NCBI GenBank assembly: GCA_001595915.1
Contig: LSSG01000038.1
Span: 1 to 50,213, forward strand
DNA length: 50,213 nucleotides
Origin: Thermoplasmatales archaeon SG8-52-3
GTDB lineage: Archaea > Thermoplasmatota > E2 > DHVEG-1
Direction of reading: 5' to 3'
The notes under the pieces are model-generated. The model saw only the letters and a list, made by a program, of their open reading frames with translations, had not been told where the DNA came from and did no database searches. Below, piece by piece: positions 28,235 to 35,759 of the stretch. A program made the translations under genes and the position numbers. Position 1 is the stretch's first letter; each line of letters opens with the position of its first letter.

Positions 28235-29413
28235 TTAATACAGTTTATGTTTAAAATCTTGTAGGATGTTCATGTAATTAATAAAACCATCATAAGGACC
28301 GTCATATGGACTAAAATATTTATGTACGTCTCCATCCTCCAAGCCTTTTGTAGAAACATAGTAGAGATGATCTGAAGTCTGTAAACGACGCCATGTATTA
28401 ATTAATTCTGGGTCACCTGTTTCTTTTATCTTTTTACCAATATTTTTTAATTCGTTGAAGCAGGCTATTTGCATATCGTTCCCAAGCCAAGTCGATACAT
28501 CGCGGTCTGCATCTGCCCAAGAAATTGCCCATGGTACATCAATTTCACCAACAGTTTCATATCTTTCAATTGCTTCTCTAACTGTAACAAAATCTAGATG
28601 ATCATGCTTAAGTGCTTCACCTGGAAAATGTTCTAAAAAATCAAATATTCCAGTCTCAGTCCAATGATGTTCTCCAAAAGTCTCATAATCCATAAATAGA
28701 TTTATGAGATCACCCTGAGATTTTGCCATCCAACTAGCATATTTGTCTGCAGTTAATGGATGACCTGGCCACATTTTAGCTGAAAACCTAAAACCTACAT
28801 CATCGCTTAGTGTATAGTTTCTAAGAAGAACCTTTAAATCAGTGGTTATTGGTTTATATAAATAATTTGCAGAACGCCATTGCAATATTTTTTCTGTACC
28901 CTCTGTAATTATTCCTTTATAACCCATTTCTGCTACTTTTTTTGCTATTCGGTTATCATAAATTGCTTCAGTATTACGAAATACCTTTGGTTTATAGTTA
29001 AATAATCTTTTAATCATTTGACGATGCATTTTGACTTGATCTTCAAATTCATCCATGTCATCATATAGTGAAGACAAAGAATGGTAGTATGTTTCCTCAA
29101 TCATATCAACTGCACCGGTTTTGAATAATTCCTTAAAACTGTCTATTACCTCTGGTATGAACTGCTCACAAAACTCTACAAAAGTTCCTGTTAGACTAAA
29201 TGATATACGAAACTTTCCATCATATTTATGTATGAGATCAAGAAGCAGGTTGTTTGTTGGGAGATAACATTTCCTTGCAACCTTTAGGAAAATATCTTTA
29301 TTTAACTGCTTATTAAAATATGAATAATCAGATTTGTTACCGATATTAAAAACTGAAAATTTGTTCAACCTCATCGGCTGATGTACTTCAAAATAAAAGC
29401 AGATCGATGGCAT
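28235..29413 (-). CDS. family GH57 alpha-amylase / glucanotransferase
   Basis: Acts on alpha-glucans by retaining chemistry. The conserved GH57 regions are visible: EVHQP near the N-terminus; SFSLTGTFVE; FRNTEAIYD with the nucleophile Glu149; and MDYETFGEHHW with the acid/base Asp242. The length of 392 residues fits the compact MJ1611-type alpha-amylases rather than the 500-plus-residue branching enzymes. It lies 1 bp after the upstream GT gene and 19 bp before the next GT gene, so all three are co-transcribed. Whether it trims, branches or transfers glucan is not settled by sequence. Confidence 0.9.
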   Translation of the reverse strand: MPSICFYFEVHQPMRLNKFSVFNIGNKSDYSYFNKQLNKDIFLKVARKCYLPTNNLLLDLIHKYDGKFRISFSLTGTFVEFCEQFIPEVIDSFKELFKTGAVDMIEETYYHSLSSLYDDMDEFEDQVKMHRQMIKRLFNYKPKVFRNTEAIYDNRIAKKVAEMGYKGIITEGTEKILQWRSANYLYKPITTDLKVLLRNYTLSDDVGFRFSAKMWPGHPLTADKYASWMAKSQGDLINLFMDYETFGEHHWTETGIFDFLEHFPGEALKHDHLDFVTVREAIERYETVGEIDVPWAISWADADRDVSTWLGNDMQIACFNELKNIGKKIKETGDPELINTWRRLQTSDHLYYVSTKGLEDGDVHKYFSPYDGPYDGFINYMNILQDFKHKLY

Positions 29414-29414
29414 C

Positions 29415-30527
29415 CTACTTTACCCCATTATAAACTTCTATTGTTTTATCTGCAACTCGATCCCATGTGAATAAATCTATTTCTCTTTTTCCTTCTTTAG
29501 AAAGTGTCATATGAAGTGGTTTATATCTTATCAAAGATATAATCTTATTTGCCATTTCATCTGTATCCCAAAAATCAACTCTTAGGCAGTTGTTGAATGC
29601 TTCAGAGAACCCAGCAGTTTTAGATGCAATTGTTGGAGTACCTGCTGATATTGCCTCAAGAGCAGTAATTCCAAAAGGTTCACTTACTGACGGCATTACA
29701 TAAACACTAGATATACCATAGATATGTTTAACTTCGTCTTCAGTTAATCTTCCAGTAAATATAACCTTATCTGAAATTCCTAAATCTAGAGCCTGAGTAA
29801 TTAAACGAGGTAGCATATCCCCAATACCTGCTACAACAAACTGGGTATCAGGTTCAAAATCCTTAACTTTTTGAGCCGCACGAAGGAAAAATTCAGCACC
29901 TTTCTGAATCGTGAGTCTTCCTAAGAAGAGTACTATATCCTTTTTATGACCTTCAGGAATTGGATATACTGCATTATGGACAACACTTATTTTGTCAGGG
30001 TTAATTCCATATTTTTCAACAATTACCCTTTTTGTGAAATGACTTACAGCAATTATTCTATCAGCCTTTTCCATTCCTTCTCGTTCTATATCAATGAACC
30101 ATTGATTTGGATAAAGCCATCCAGAACGATCATATTCTGTGGAGTGAACTGTTAAAACAAGAGGCGTATTGGTTTTATATTTAAGAGCAATACCTGCTTT
30201 CATTGTTAGCCAATCATGGCAGTGTATTACATCATAATTACCCTTAACTTTTGAAACAACCAAATCATTATATCTATAAACTGCCTCAAAGAATTGACCT
30301 GCAAGTTCTTTATTATCAGGTCGATCGTAAGGAAATATTTCTGTTTCTCCAACTTCAATAATATTCAAATTGTCCTTTTCACTACCAGTAGCATGTTTTG
30401 TTTTTGGCATATAAAAATCTACTTTAATTCCTTTATCTGCAAGGCTCCTAGTAAGGCCATAGCAATGAGTAGCAAGACCACCTGCTTTAAATGGTGGATA
30501 TTCCCATCCAATCATTGCTACTCTCAT
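29415..30527 (-). CDS. GT4/GT5-type glycosyltransferase (glycogen synthase-like)
   Basis: A 370-residue GT-B protein, first gene of the glycogen operon. IGWEYPPFKAGGLATHCYGL holds the glycine-rich acceptor loop, and HCHDWLTMKAGIAL, LFLGRLTIQKGAEF and EPFGITALEAI (EX7E) match its operon neighbour at 26974, so the two are probably paralogues. A TATA-like box at 30575-30583 and AGGTGA before the ATG support the start. One of the pair may be the glycogen synthase and the other an initiator or a related sugar transferase. Confidence 0.85.
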   Translation of the reverse strand: MRVAMIGWEYPPFKAGGLATHCYGLTRSLADKGIKVDFYMPKTKHATGSEKDNLNIIEVGETEIFPYDRPDNKELAGQFFEAVYRYNDLVVSKVKGNYDVIHCHDWLTMKAGIALKYKTNTPLVLTVHSTEYDRSGWLYPNQWFIDIEREGMEKADRIIAVSHFTKRVIVEKYGINPDKISVVHNAVYPIPEGHKKDIVLFLGRLTIQKGAEFFLRAAQKVKDFEPDTQFVVAGIGDMLPRLITQALDLGISDKVIFTGRLTEDEVKHIYGISSVYVMPSVSEPFGITALEAISAGTPTIASKTAGFSEAFNNCLRVDFWDTDEMANKIISLIRYKPLHMTLSKEGKREIDLFTWDRVADKTIEVYNGVK

Positions 30528-30574
30528 TAATTCACCTTCTTTTAATATGCATTAAGATTATTAATTAACCTAAA

Positions 30575-30583
30575 GGTTTATGT
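30575..30583 (-). promoter_or_regulatory. probable promoter of glycogen operon
   Basis: ACATAAACC on the minus strand is a TATA-like box whose start site would fall near 30553, leaving a leader of about 26 nt that contains the AGGTGA ribosome site of the first GT gene. The region 30528-30627 holds nothing else recognised. Confidence 0.35.
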
Positions 30584-30627
30584 ATTGATACCTTATTTTT
30601 TTCTTTCCTCACACTTTTTAAATCTGA

Positions 30628-31026
30628 TTATTTTAAGATAAATTTTTGATTTTCATTAACTAATATTTTATCTTCTCTTGCTAGCCATCCAAGAGCAGAT
30701 TGGAGATCAGTATCATCCAGGCTTGACAATCTTTTGATTGTCTTAAAGTCAGCATCACCCCAAATGTCAAGTATCTTCCAAATTACACCAGCATGATATC
30801 CTATTTGTGGTTCTAAATTTGTTGTTCCAAGTTTGAAACAATCCTGATCTTCTTTTGTAATCTTATTTTCTCTAGCAAGCCAGCCAACTCCAGCATAAAA
30901 ATCATCCTCGTCAAGTTTAGTTATTTGCAATATTTTATCTTTTTTTAAGCAGCCTTCTTGATTCAGAGCATTCCAAATCTTTCCAGCATTCTCACCATAC
31001 AAAGTAGTAAGTCTCCTCACGTACAT
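30628..31026 (-). CDS. duplicated winged-helix protein (DUF2582-like)
   Basis: 132 residues made of two copies of one small winged-helix module. The first has AGKIWNALNQEG then DDFYAGVGWLAREN; the second has AGVIWKILDIWG then TDLQSALGWLARED. The motif IW-x2-L and GWLARE with a following KI is the DUF2582 pattern, a family of proposed nucleic-acid-binding proteins found in archaea and Bacteroidetes. No membrane segment. It stands next to the glycogen operon and downstream of the tRNA-Lys island; no functional link is shown. Confidence 0.75.
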   Translation of the reverse strand: MYVRRLTTLYGENAGKIWNALNQEGCLKKDKILQITKLDEDDFYAGVGWLARENKITKEDQDCFKLGTTNLEPQIGYHAGVIWKILDIWGDADFKTIKRLSSLDDTDLQSALGWLAREDKILVNENQKFILK

Positions 31027-31220
31027 CCTCCAATTATAACTGAAATAGTGTATTAATTAATAAAATATAAGTCTATCTAAAAAATATAATTTCAAAAATC
31101 CAATATATAATGCAACAATTTTTCTTATTTATAACATTTTTATAAAAAAAATTGTTCATAATGTAATTTGCTAATTTGAAAAAATATCAAAATTATCACA
31201 TATTTTCTTTTTTAATATTA

Positions 31221-31242
31221 CGGGCTTGAGGGGATCTGAACT
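31221..31242 (+). repeat. tRNA-Lys 3'-end copy (distal attachment-site relic)
   Basis: The first 15 bases (CGGGCTTGAGGGGAT) are identical to the 3' end of the tRNA-Lys gene at 33260-33274, in the same orientation. Across 22 bases 19 match; the three differences are in the T-loop/T-stem part. The rest of the tRNA is missing, so this is not a gene. This is the geometry left by a tyrosine recombinase that integrates at a tRNA 3' end: intact tRNA at one side, partial copy at the far side. The rest of the gap 31027-31293 is AT-rich and holds no reading frame I can support. Confidence 0.7.
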
Positions 31243-31293
31243 GTTTATAAAAGAAAGAAAATACAAAAGAATGACCTCTAGGAAATTATGTTT

Positions 31294-31776
31294 TTAGATT
31301 TCATTTTCAAACATATATTTAGCAATTTCATCAATATTTTTAGGCATGTTACCTTCAAAAAAAGTCCTTATCCATTTTAGATAGCCTAAACCATCAGGGC
31401 TTTTATGATTATTTGCAATTTCTATGATATATGAAACACATGAGGCTATTTCTCCATAAGTATAATCTTTCATACCTTCTTTTTTTCGCATGAGTAAAAA
31501 TGCCTTAACACTTTTTGAGATTTCTGATGAAAGGCTATTTTCTTTTTGATTATCAAAATCTTCAAGAAGCTGATTATATGCATTGAGAACATCTTGATCA
31601 TTTAAAACTGAATCAAACTCTGACCAATTATAAAAAACAGTGTTTTCTATTGAAAAAAATATGTCCGCATAATCTTCCATATTTCTAATTTTCACTGGTT
31701 TTTTACTGCTGAGTACTAATTTCCTAATAGGAACTTTTACATCCTCTTCTGTAAGTTCTTCTTTTTTGAGGACCAT
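31294..31776 (-). CDS. hypothetical partner of the island ATPase
   Basis: A soluble, acidic, mostly helical protein of 160 residues with no family I recognise. Features are a charged N-terminus (KKEELTEEDVKVPIRKL) and an aromatic region (FYNWSEF). The ATG at 31776 starts 2 bp after the ATPase stop, so translation is coupled; a TTG at 31782 would overlap the ATPase stop and is less likely. Its tight pairing with an ATPase inside a tRNA-bounded island suggests a two-gene module, perhaps defence or toxin-antitoxin like, but nothing in the sequence proves that. Confidence 0.6.
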   Translation of the reverse strand: MVLKKEELTEEDVKVPIRKLVLSSKKPVKIRNMEDYADIFFSIENTVFYNWSEFDSVLNDQDVLNAYNQLLEDFDNQKENSLSSEISKSVKAFLLMRKKEGMKDYTYGEIASCVSYIIEIANNHKSPDGLGYLKWIRTFFEGNMPKNIDEIAKYMFENEI

Positions 31777-31778
31777 AT

Positions 31779-33083
31779 TCAATTTCTTAAAATACTATTT
31801 TGTCCATATAATAGCCATTTCCATAAGGGTTTAAAGACTATTTCCTTTTCATTTATTATTTTTTTGGATTCATAATTTTGTGTTATAATAAGACCTTTTG
31901 AAATATCAAATTTTTCCATTGCCCCAATTAAACCTTTTATCTCACGATCTTTACTTTTTTCAATATCATAAGATACCTGAATTACTTGTTCAACAATTTC
32001 TTTATTTTTTGTAATAAAGTCACATTCATTTTTATTCTTCCAGTAATAGATATCTCGCCCTGTTTGTTTTAAATGAGTAAAAACAATATTTTCATATATT
32101 CTTCCAGAATCCTCGGAAAAAATAAAACCAACAATTCTACGTATACCTGGATCAACACAATATATCTTTTTTGGATTAACAAATTGTTTCTTAACCGAAT
32201 AAGCAAGAATATTTATCACAAAAACAAGATATGCATCCTCAAGGAAACGAGTATACTCTCCTATAGTATCTGTGGATAAATCACAAATTTTTCCAAGTTT
32301 ATCATAGTTGGCATACACTGAAATATTTTGTAAATACCATTTCACTAATCGATCAAGTTTTTCAACATTTCTTATATTTTTTCTTTTGACTATATCCCGA
32401 TAGAGTATTGATTCGAAATAAAACTGTAATAACTCATCTTTACGATTTTTATCTTTTTCTAAAACAATCTCAGGAAAACCACCATATTCTATATACGAAA
32501 GGAGTAAATTTCTTAAAGTGTTTTTTTGCCGAAGTATATCTGTTTCATTTTTAACTGAAATATTTTGAGCCCTTATAAATTCCCTGAAGCTGAAGGGAAA
32601 TAATTCAAAATATGCAAACCTACCTGTAAGTAAATAACTAAGTTCCTCTTTTAAAAGCGATGCATTTGAACCAGAGATAAAGATCTTTTTATTTTCATCG
32701 TTAAGATCATAAATTCTTTTTAATGTTTTTTGCCATTCAGGGATTTCATGTACTTCATCAATAAAAATATAGATTTTATCCTGCGGATTTCTCCAGATTA
32801 GATATTCATCTAATAATTTCTTTATCAAATCTTTTTTTTCAACTCGATCATCGTCAGCTTTGATAAAAAATATGTTGTCACTATTCACCTTTTTTTCATT
32901 TATTAAGTAATCAATTGTTTCAAATAGAAGTGTTGTTTTTCCGCTTCTCCTAACTCCTAGTATGGATATTATTTCTTTTCTATCAATCCAATTTTTAATT
33001 TTAAAAAATAAATCTCTTCTTACTTTTTGAAAATGATATGATCCTTTCCACCATGGATTCCATTCAAGCATTATTTCTCTCAT
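31779..33083 (-). CDS. AAA+ ATPase, AAA_14/DUF4143 family
   Basis: 434 residues. Walker A is GVRRSGKT at 43-50 and Walker B is IYIFIDE with D109-E110; SGSNASLL is a sensor-1-like segment. The C-terminal third (from about 200) is the DUF4143-type region, ending with the ITKNKEIVEQVIQVSYDIE nuclease-like stretch: an acidic residue in NECDFITKN followed by a Q-V pattern, reminiscent of PD-(D/E)xK folds. Such ATPases are abundant, patchily distributed and often horizontally moved in archaea. The ATG at 33083 lies about 27 bp from a strong TATA box, so the mRNA is nearly leaderless. It lies within the tRNA-Lys-bounded island with its small partner. Cellular role unknown. Confidence 0.85.
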   Translation of the reverse strand: MREIMLEWNPWWKGSYHFQKVRRDLFFKIKNWIDRKEIISILGVRRSGKTTLLFETIDYLINEKKVNSDNIFFIKADDDRVEKKDLIKKLLDEYLIWRNPQDKIYIFIDEVHEIPEWQKTLKRIYDLNDENKKIFISGSNASLLKEELSYLLTGRFAYFELFPFSFREFIRAQNISVKNETDILRQKNTLRNLLLSYIEYGGFPEIVLEKDKNRKDELLQFYFESILYRDIVKRKNIRNVEKLDRLVKWYLQNISVYANYDKLGKICDLSTDTIGEYTRFLEDAYLVFVINILAYSVKKQFVNPKKIYCVDPGIRRIVGFIFSEDSGRIYENIVFTHLKQTGRDIYYWKNKNECDFITKNKEIVEQVIQVSYDIEKSKDREIKGLIGAMEKFDISKGLIITQNYESKKIINEKEIVFKPLWKWLLYGQNSILRN

Positions 33084-33105
33084 TACTCTAACATAATCGA
33101 ATGAA

Positions 33106-33121
33106 GTTTATATATCTTTCG
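33106..33121 (-). promoter_or_regulatory. BRE/TATA promoter of the island ATPase
   Basis: On the minus strand CGAAA (BRE-like) is followed by GATATATAAAC. The expected start site, about 26 nt downstream of the box centre, falls within 2 nt of the ATPase ATG at 33083, implying a leaderless transcript. The remaining bases up to the tRNA gene (33122-33259) show no reading frame. Confidence 0.55.
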
Positions 33122-33259
33122 AATATAATTGAATAAAATCGTATAATATTGCCTCAGAAAGAAAAAAGAAAGATTTTAGGTAGAAAATCTTCATCCATCT
33201 GCCACAACAGTATAAAAAGATGTGAAAATGCTGTGTCAAAACCCTTCAAGAGAGAACAG

Positions 33260-33333
33260 CGGGCTTGAGGGGATTCGAACCCCTGGCCAATCGGTTAAGA
33301 GCCGATTGCTCTACCTAGCTGAGCTACAAGCCC
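33260..33333 (-). tRNA. tRNA-Lys (anticodon CUU)
   Basis: A complete cloverleaf of 74 nt on the minus strand. Acceptor GGGCTTG/CAAGCCC with discriminator G; D stem GCTC/GAGC; anticodon stem ATCGG/CCGAT with loop CTCTTAA (anticodon CTT); five-base variable loop; T arm AGGGG-TTCGAAT-CCCCT. CCA is not encoded and no intron is present. It is followed downstream (leftward) by the island whose far end carries a copy of its 3' end. Confidence 0.97.
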
Positions 33334-33363
33334 AAAACAAGAAAAATCAAATATTTTCAAAAG

Positions 33364-34032
33364 TTACTTAGATTTTTTCAGTATATTTTTTACTGTTTTA
33401 TCATCAACTTTTGAAATGTATTTTGCATCAATTGCATCTGTTATATAAACATCTTTTCCTGCATGAAATATTTTAATACCATCTTTTTTTGCTTTTTTGC
33501 CATCGATTTTTAAAATCATTGGATCTTCTGTTCTAACTAGTCCTGCCTCTAATGCTTTTTCAATACTGCCACTAAGATGAACCTTCCTTCTATCAATTGG
33601 ATGAAGACCTCCTTCAAGAATAATATCTATCTCTTCTTCAGTTACGGGATAATAGAATTCATCAATATCAGCAATAGGAAGATCATCTGGGCTGACATCT
33701 ATAGTATGACCATAGGTTGCTCTTATCATTCCTCCATCTATCTGGTATCTCTTCCTTTTATCAGTCATAACTAGTGCTTCTATATGATGAATACGTAACC
33801 AATCAAAACCAGATCTACTTGTACCAATAGCCTCAATAAGAGATGACATTTCAACCCATCCTTTTCCATCCATCATTAAACCTAGTTTCTCTGGGAAATG
33901 ACGAAGGGCTCCAGCGATAATGCGGCTTAGAGAATTAAGTTCATTTTCACTCATCAAAAATTTTCCTTTATTATTACAAATTGGACAGGCTTCACCTCGA
34001 AAGTATCCGTGTTCTTCACATTCTGACAGCAT
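33364..34032 (-). CDS. kptA: RNA 2'-phosphotransferase (KptA/Tpt1)
   Basis: Moves an internal 2'-phosphate from RNA to NAD. The KptA core is seen in SRIIAGALRHFPEKLGL, DGKGWVEMSSL and IRATYGHTIDV, and the later PIDRRKVHLSGSIEKAL. The N-terminus adds a small zinc-finger-like module (C5, H8, C16, C19) found in several archaeal members. At 222 residues it is of normal length. It lies next to tRNA-Lys, but adjacency need not be functional. In archaea the substrate is uncertain because their tRNA ligation does not normally leave a 2'-phosphate. Confidence 0.9.
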   Translation of the reverse strand: MLSECEEHGYFRGEACPICNNKGKFLMSENELNSLSRIIAGALRHFPEKLGLMMDGKGWVEMSSLIEAIGTSRSGFDWLRIHHIEALVMTDKRKRYQIDGGMIRATYGHTIDVSPDDLPIADIDEFYYPVTEEEIDIILEGGLHPIDRRKVHLSGSIEKALEAGLVRTEDPMILKIDGKKAKKDGIKIFHAGKDVYITDAIDAKYISKVDDKTVKNILKKSK

Positions 34033-34106
34033 ATTTCCATCCTCGTAATCAAAATATTAAGTATAAATTTTTGTACTAATTCAATATTACATGTCTGGGT
34101 GAACTT

Positions 34107-34799
34107 TTGGAAAAAGAGGAACTAAAGAAACTTGCTGGAGAAAAGGCAGTAGATCTTATCGAGGATGGGATGATTATTGGACTAGGAACTGGATCAACAG
34201 TTGAATATGCATTGAGAAAGCTAGGGAAACTATGTAGAGAAGGATTGAAAATTAAAGGTATTCCTACATCAGTTCATACTAAAAGGATTGCAACTGAGGA
34301 AAAGATACCTCTAACCACTCTTGATGAAAATCCTGTTATCGATATAACAATCGATGGTGCAGATGAAGTTGATTCCAATCTTAATCTAATCAAAGGTGGA
34401 GGAGGTGCTTTGACTCGTGAGAAAATCATTGCCTACAATTCTAAAAAGGTAATTATTGTAATTGATGATTCAAAGGTTGTGAAATGTCTGGGAATTGATT
34501 TTCCATTACCTGTTGAGGTTTTAAAATTTGGATGGACTGCTACTAAAAAAACACTTGAGCAGTTTGATTGCAATGTTGAACTTAGAAAAGTTATGGGAGA
34601 AGAACCCTTTATTACTGATAACTCTAATTATATTTTGGATTGTGAGTTTGAAAGAATTGGAGATCCTGCTCAATTTGAAATAGAAATAAATAGCATCCCA
34701 GGTGTTGTTGAAAATGGTTTGTTTATTGGTCTTGTCGATGAGGTCATTGTAGGAGGAAAACAAGGCATTTCAACCCTTGATAAAGAAGCTGTTGTTTAA
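34107..34799 (+). CDS. rpiA: ribose-5-phosphate isomerase A
   Basis: Interconverts ribose 5-phosphate and ribulose 5-phosphate. IGLGTGSTVEYALRKL, DGADEVDSNLNLIKGGGGALTREKI and the substrate-binding IPTSVHTKRIA identify RpiA; 230 residues is the usual length. The start is TTG at 34107, with GGTGA a few bases upstream; the nearby ATG at 34091 runs into a stop after three codons in its frame. It is 2 bp upstream of the dolichol-kinase-like gene, suggesting co-transcription. Confidence 0.93.
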   Translation: MEKEELKKLAGEKAVDLIEDGMIIGLGTGSTVEYALRKLGKLCREGLKIKGIPTSVHTKRIATEEKIPLTTLDENPVIDITIDGADEVDSNLNLIKGGGGALTREKIIAYNSKKVIIVIDDSKVVKCLGIDFPLPVEVLKFGWTATKKTLEQFDCNVELRKVMGEEPFITDNSNYILDCEFERIGDPAQFEIEINSIPGVVENGLFIGLVDEVIVGGKQGISTLDKEAVV

Positions 34800-34801
34800 A
34801 A

Positions 34802-35479
34802 ATGGTTAATGTTACCGAAAAATTAAAGGATGCAAAGGAAAAGATTAATTCTCTTGATTTTGACGCCCATTGGTATAGACGTGTTTTTCATTCCTTTGGA
34901 GCATCATTTTTACTTTATTATTTACTTCCAGATGTTGATTGGATAAACATATTGAAATTATGGGTTCCACCATTAATAATTGTTTTTGTAGTTATTTTAG
35001 AGATACTAAGATTAAGGGGTAAAATTAGTAGTAATCATTTTTTTGGGCTTAGAATGTATGAGAAAAAAAGGATAGGCAGTTATGTTTTTTTTGCTATTGC
35101 AATTGTTATTCTTTTAAGGTTTTTTCCTCAGCAAATAGCAATTCCTTGTATTTTATGTGCTACTTTGGGTGACCCTGTAATTGGTGAGATAAGAAAACGT
35201 TTTAGCAATAACTATGTCTATATTTTTGGTTTTTTTATTTGTATGTATTTCTTTATTATTACCTGGTTTAAATCAGATTTTTTATTAATTATTATTGTTT
35301 CGATCGTTGGAGGTTTTGGTGCAATAGTTGGTGAGACTAAAAAGTTCTGGTGGTTGGATGATGATTTTATGATTCAAATGATTCCTGCATGTTTACTTCT
35401 GATTATATGGATAAGCATCCCATATCTTGGTCTTTCTTATCCTGGTGAAATTATTTATCCGAGCATTTTTCCGTGGTGA
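34802..35479 (+). CDS. dolichol kinase-like CTP transferase family protein
   Basis: 225 residues with about six or seven hydrophobic helices. The motif pattern is that of SEC59/DGK1-type and CDP-diglyceride-synthase-like enzymes: W-YRRVFHSFGAS near the start, ATLGDPVIGEIRKRF in the middle and GETKKFWWLDDDFMIQM near the end, where acidic residues bind metal-CTP. A lipid (polyprenol or similar) kinase activity is the best guess. It starts 2 bp after rpiA and 7 bp before the next membrane protein, so the three genes form a unit. Confidence 0.7.
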   Translation: MVNVTEKLKDAKEKINSLDFDAHWYRRVFHSFGASFLLYYLLPDVDWINILKLWVPPLIIVFVVILEILRLRGKISSNHFFGLRMYEKKRIGSYVFFAIAIVILLRFFPQQIAIPCILCATLGDPVIGEIRKRFSNNYVYIFGFFICMYFFIITWFKSDFLLIIIVSIVGGFGAIVGETKKFWWLDDDFMIQMIPACLLLIIWISIPYLGLSYPGEIIYPSIFPW

Positions 35480-35486
35480 TAAATAA

Positions 35487-35753
35487 ATGGAAAAAAATGA
35501 AATGAAGTATATGAAGAAGCAATTCTATTTTACAAAAGCAATTAGAACTGAGATTTTGTTTACTCCATTACTTATCGGGCTTCCATTGATTGTAGGTTTT
35601 TCATTTATCTATGAATGGTATACCAGGGGAATTTTACAGGGCAGCTCTGCTTTCAATGGTGAACTTATCTTAGGAATAATTATAATTATTGGTAATATTG
35701 CTTTTGATATGCCTTTTATAAAATCACTTAGAGTTCTTACAAAGAAAAAATAA
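35487..35753 (+). CDS. small two-helix membrane protein
   Basis: An 88-residue protein with two clear hydrophobic helices (about 25-45 and 62-78) between charged ends. No family recognised. It begins 7 bp after the dolichol-kinase-like gene in the same direction and ends 6 bp before the convergent RND gene, so it is probably the last gene of the rpiA unit. Confidence 0.65.
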   Translation: MEKNEMKYMKKQFYFTKAIRTEILFTPLLIGLPLIVGFSFIYEWYTRGILQGSSAFNGELILGIIIIIGNIAFDMPFIKSLRVLTKKK

Positions 35754-35759
35754 GGTATA

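Larger units (their letters stand above)
31221..33281. mobile_element. 2-kb putative integrated island at tRNA-Lys
   Basis: Bounded by the 22-nt direct repeat at 31221-31242 and 33260-33281. Cargo is an AAA+ ATPase (31779-33083) with its own promoter, and a downstream 162-codon-scale partner (31294-31776). No integrase or recombinase is present, so the island is either a relic, a non-autonomous element mobilised in trans, or the remaining end of a larger element. The repeat and its orientation are seen directly; mobility is inferred. Confidence 0.55.

Noticed and set aside
31221-31242. A second tRNA gene
   Set aside because: Only the 3' acceptor and part of the T arm are present; it cannot fold as a tRNA. 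Treated as an attachment-site copy.
31779-33083. Transposase or integrase in the island
   Set aside because: The protein has clear Walker A and B motifs and DUF4143-type features and lacks DDE or tyrosine-recombinase residues.
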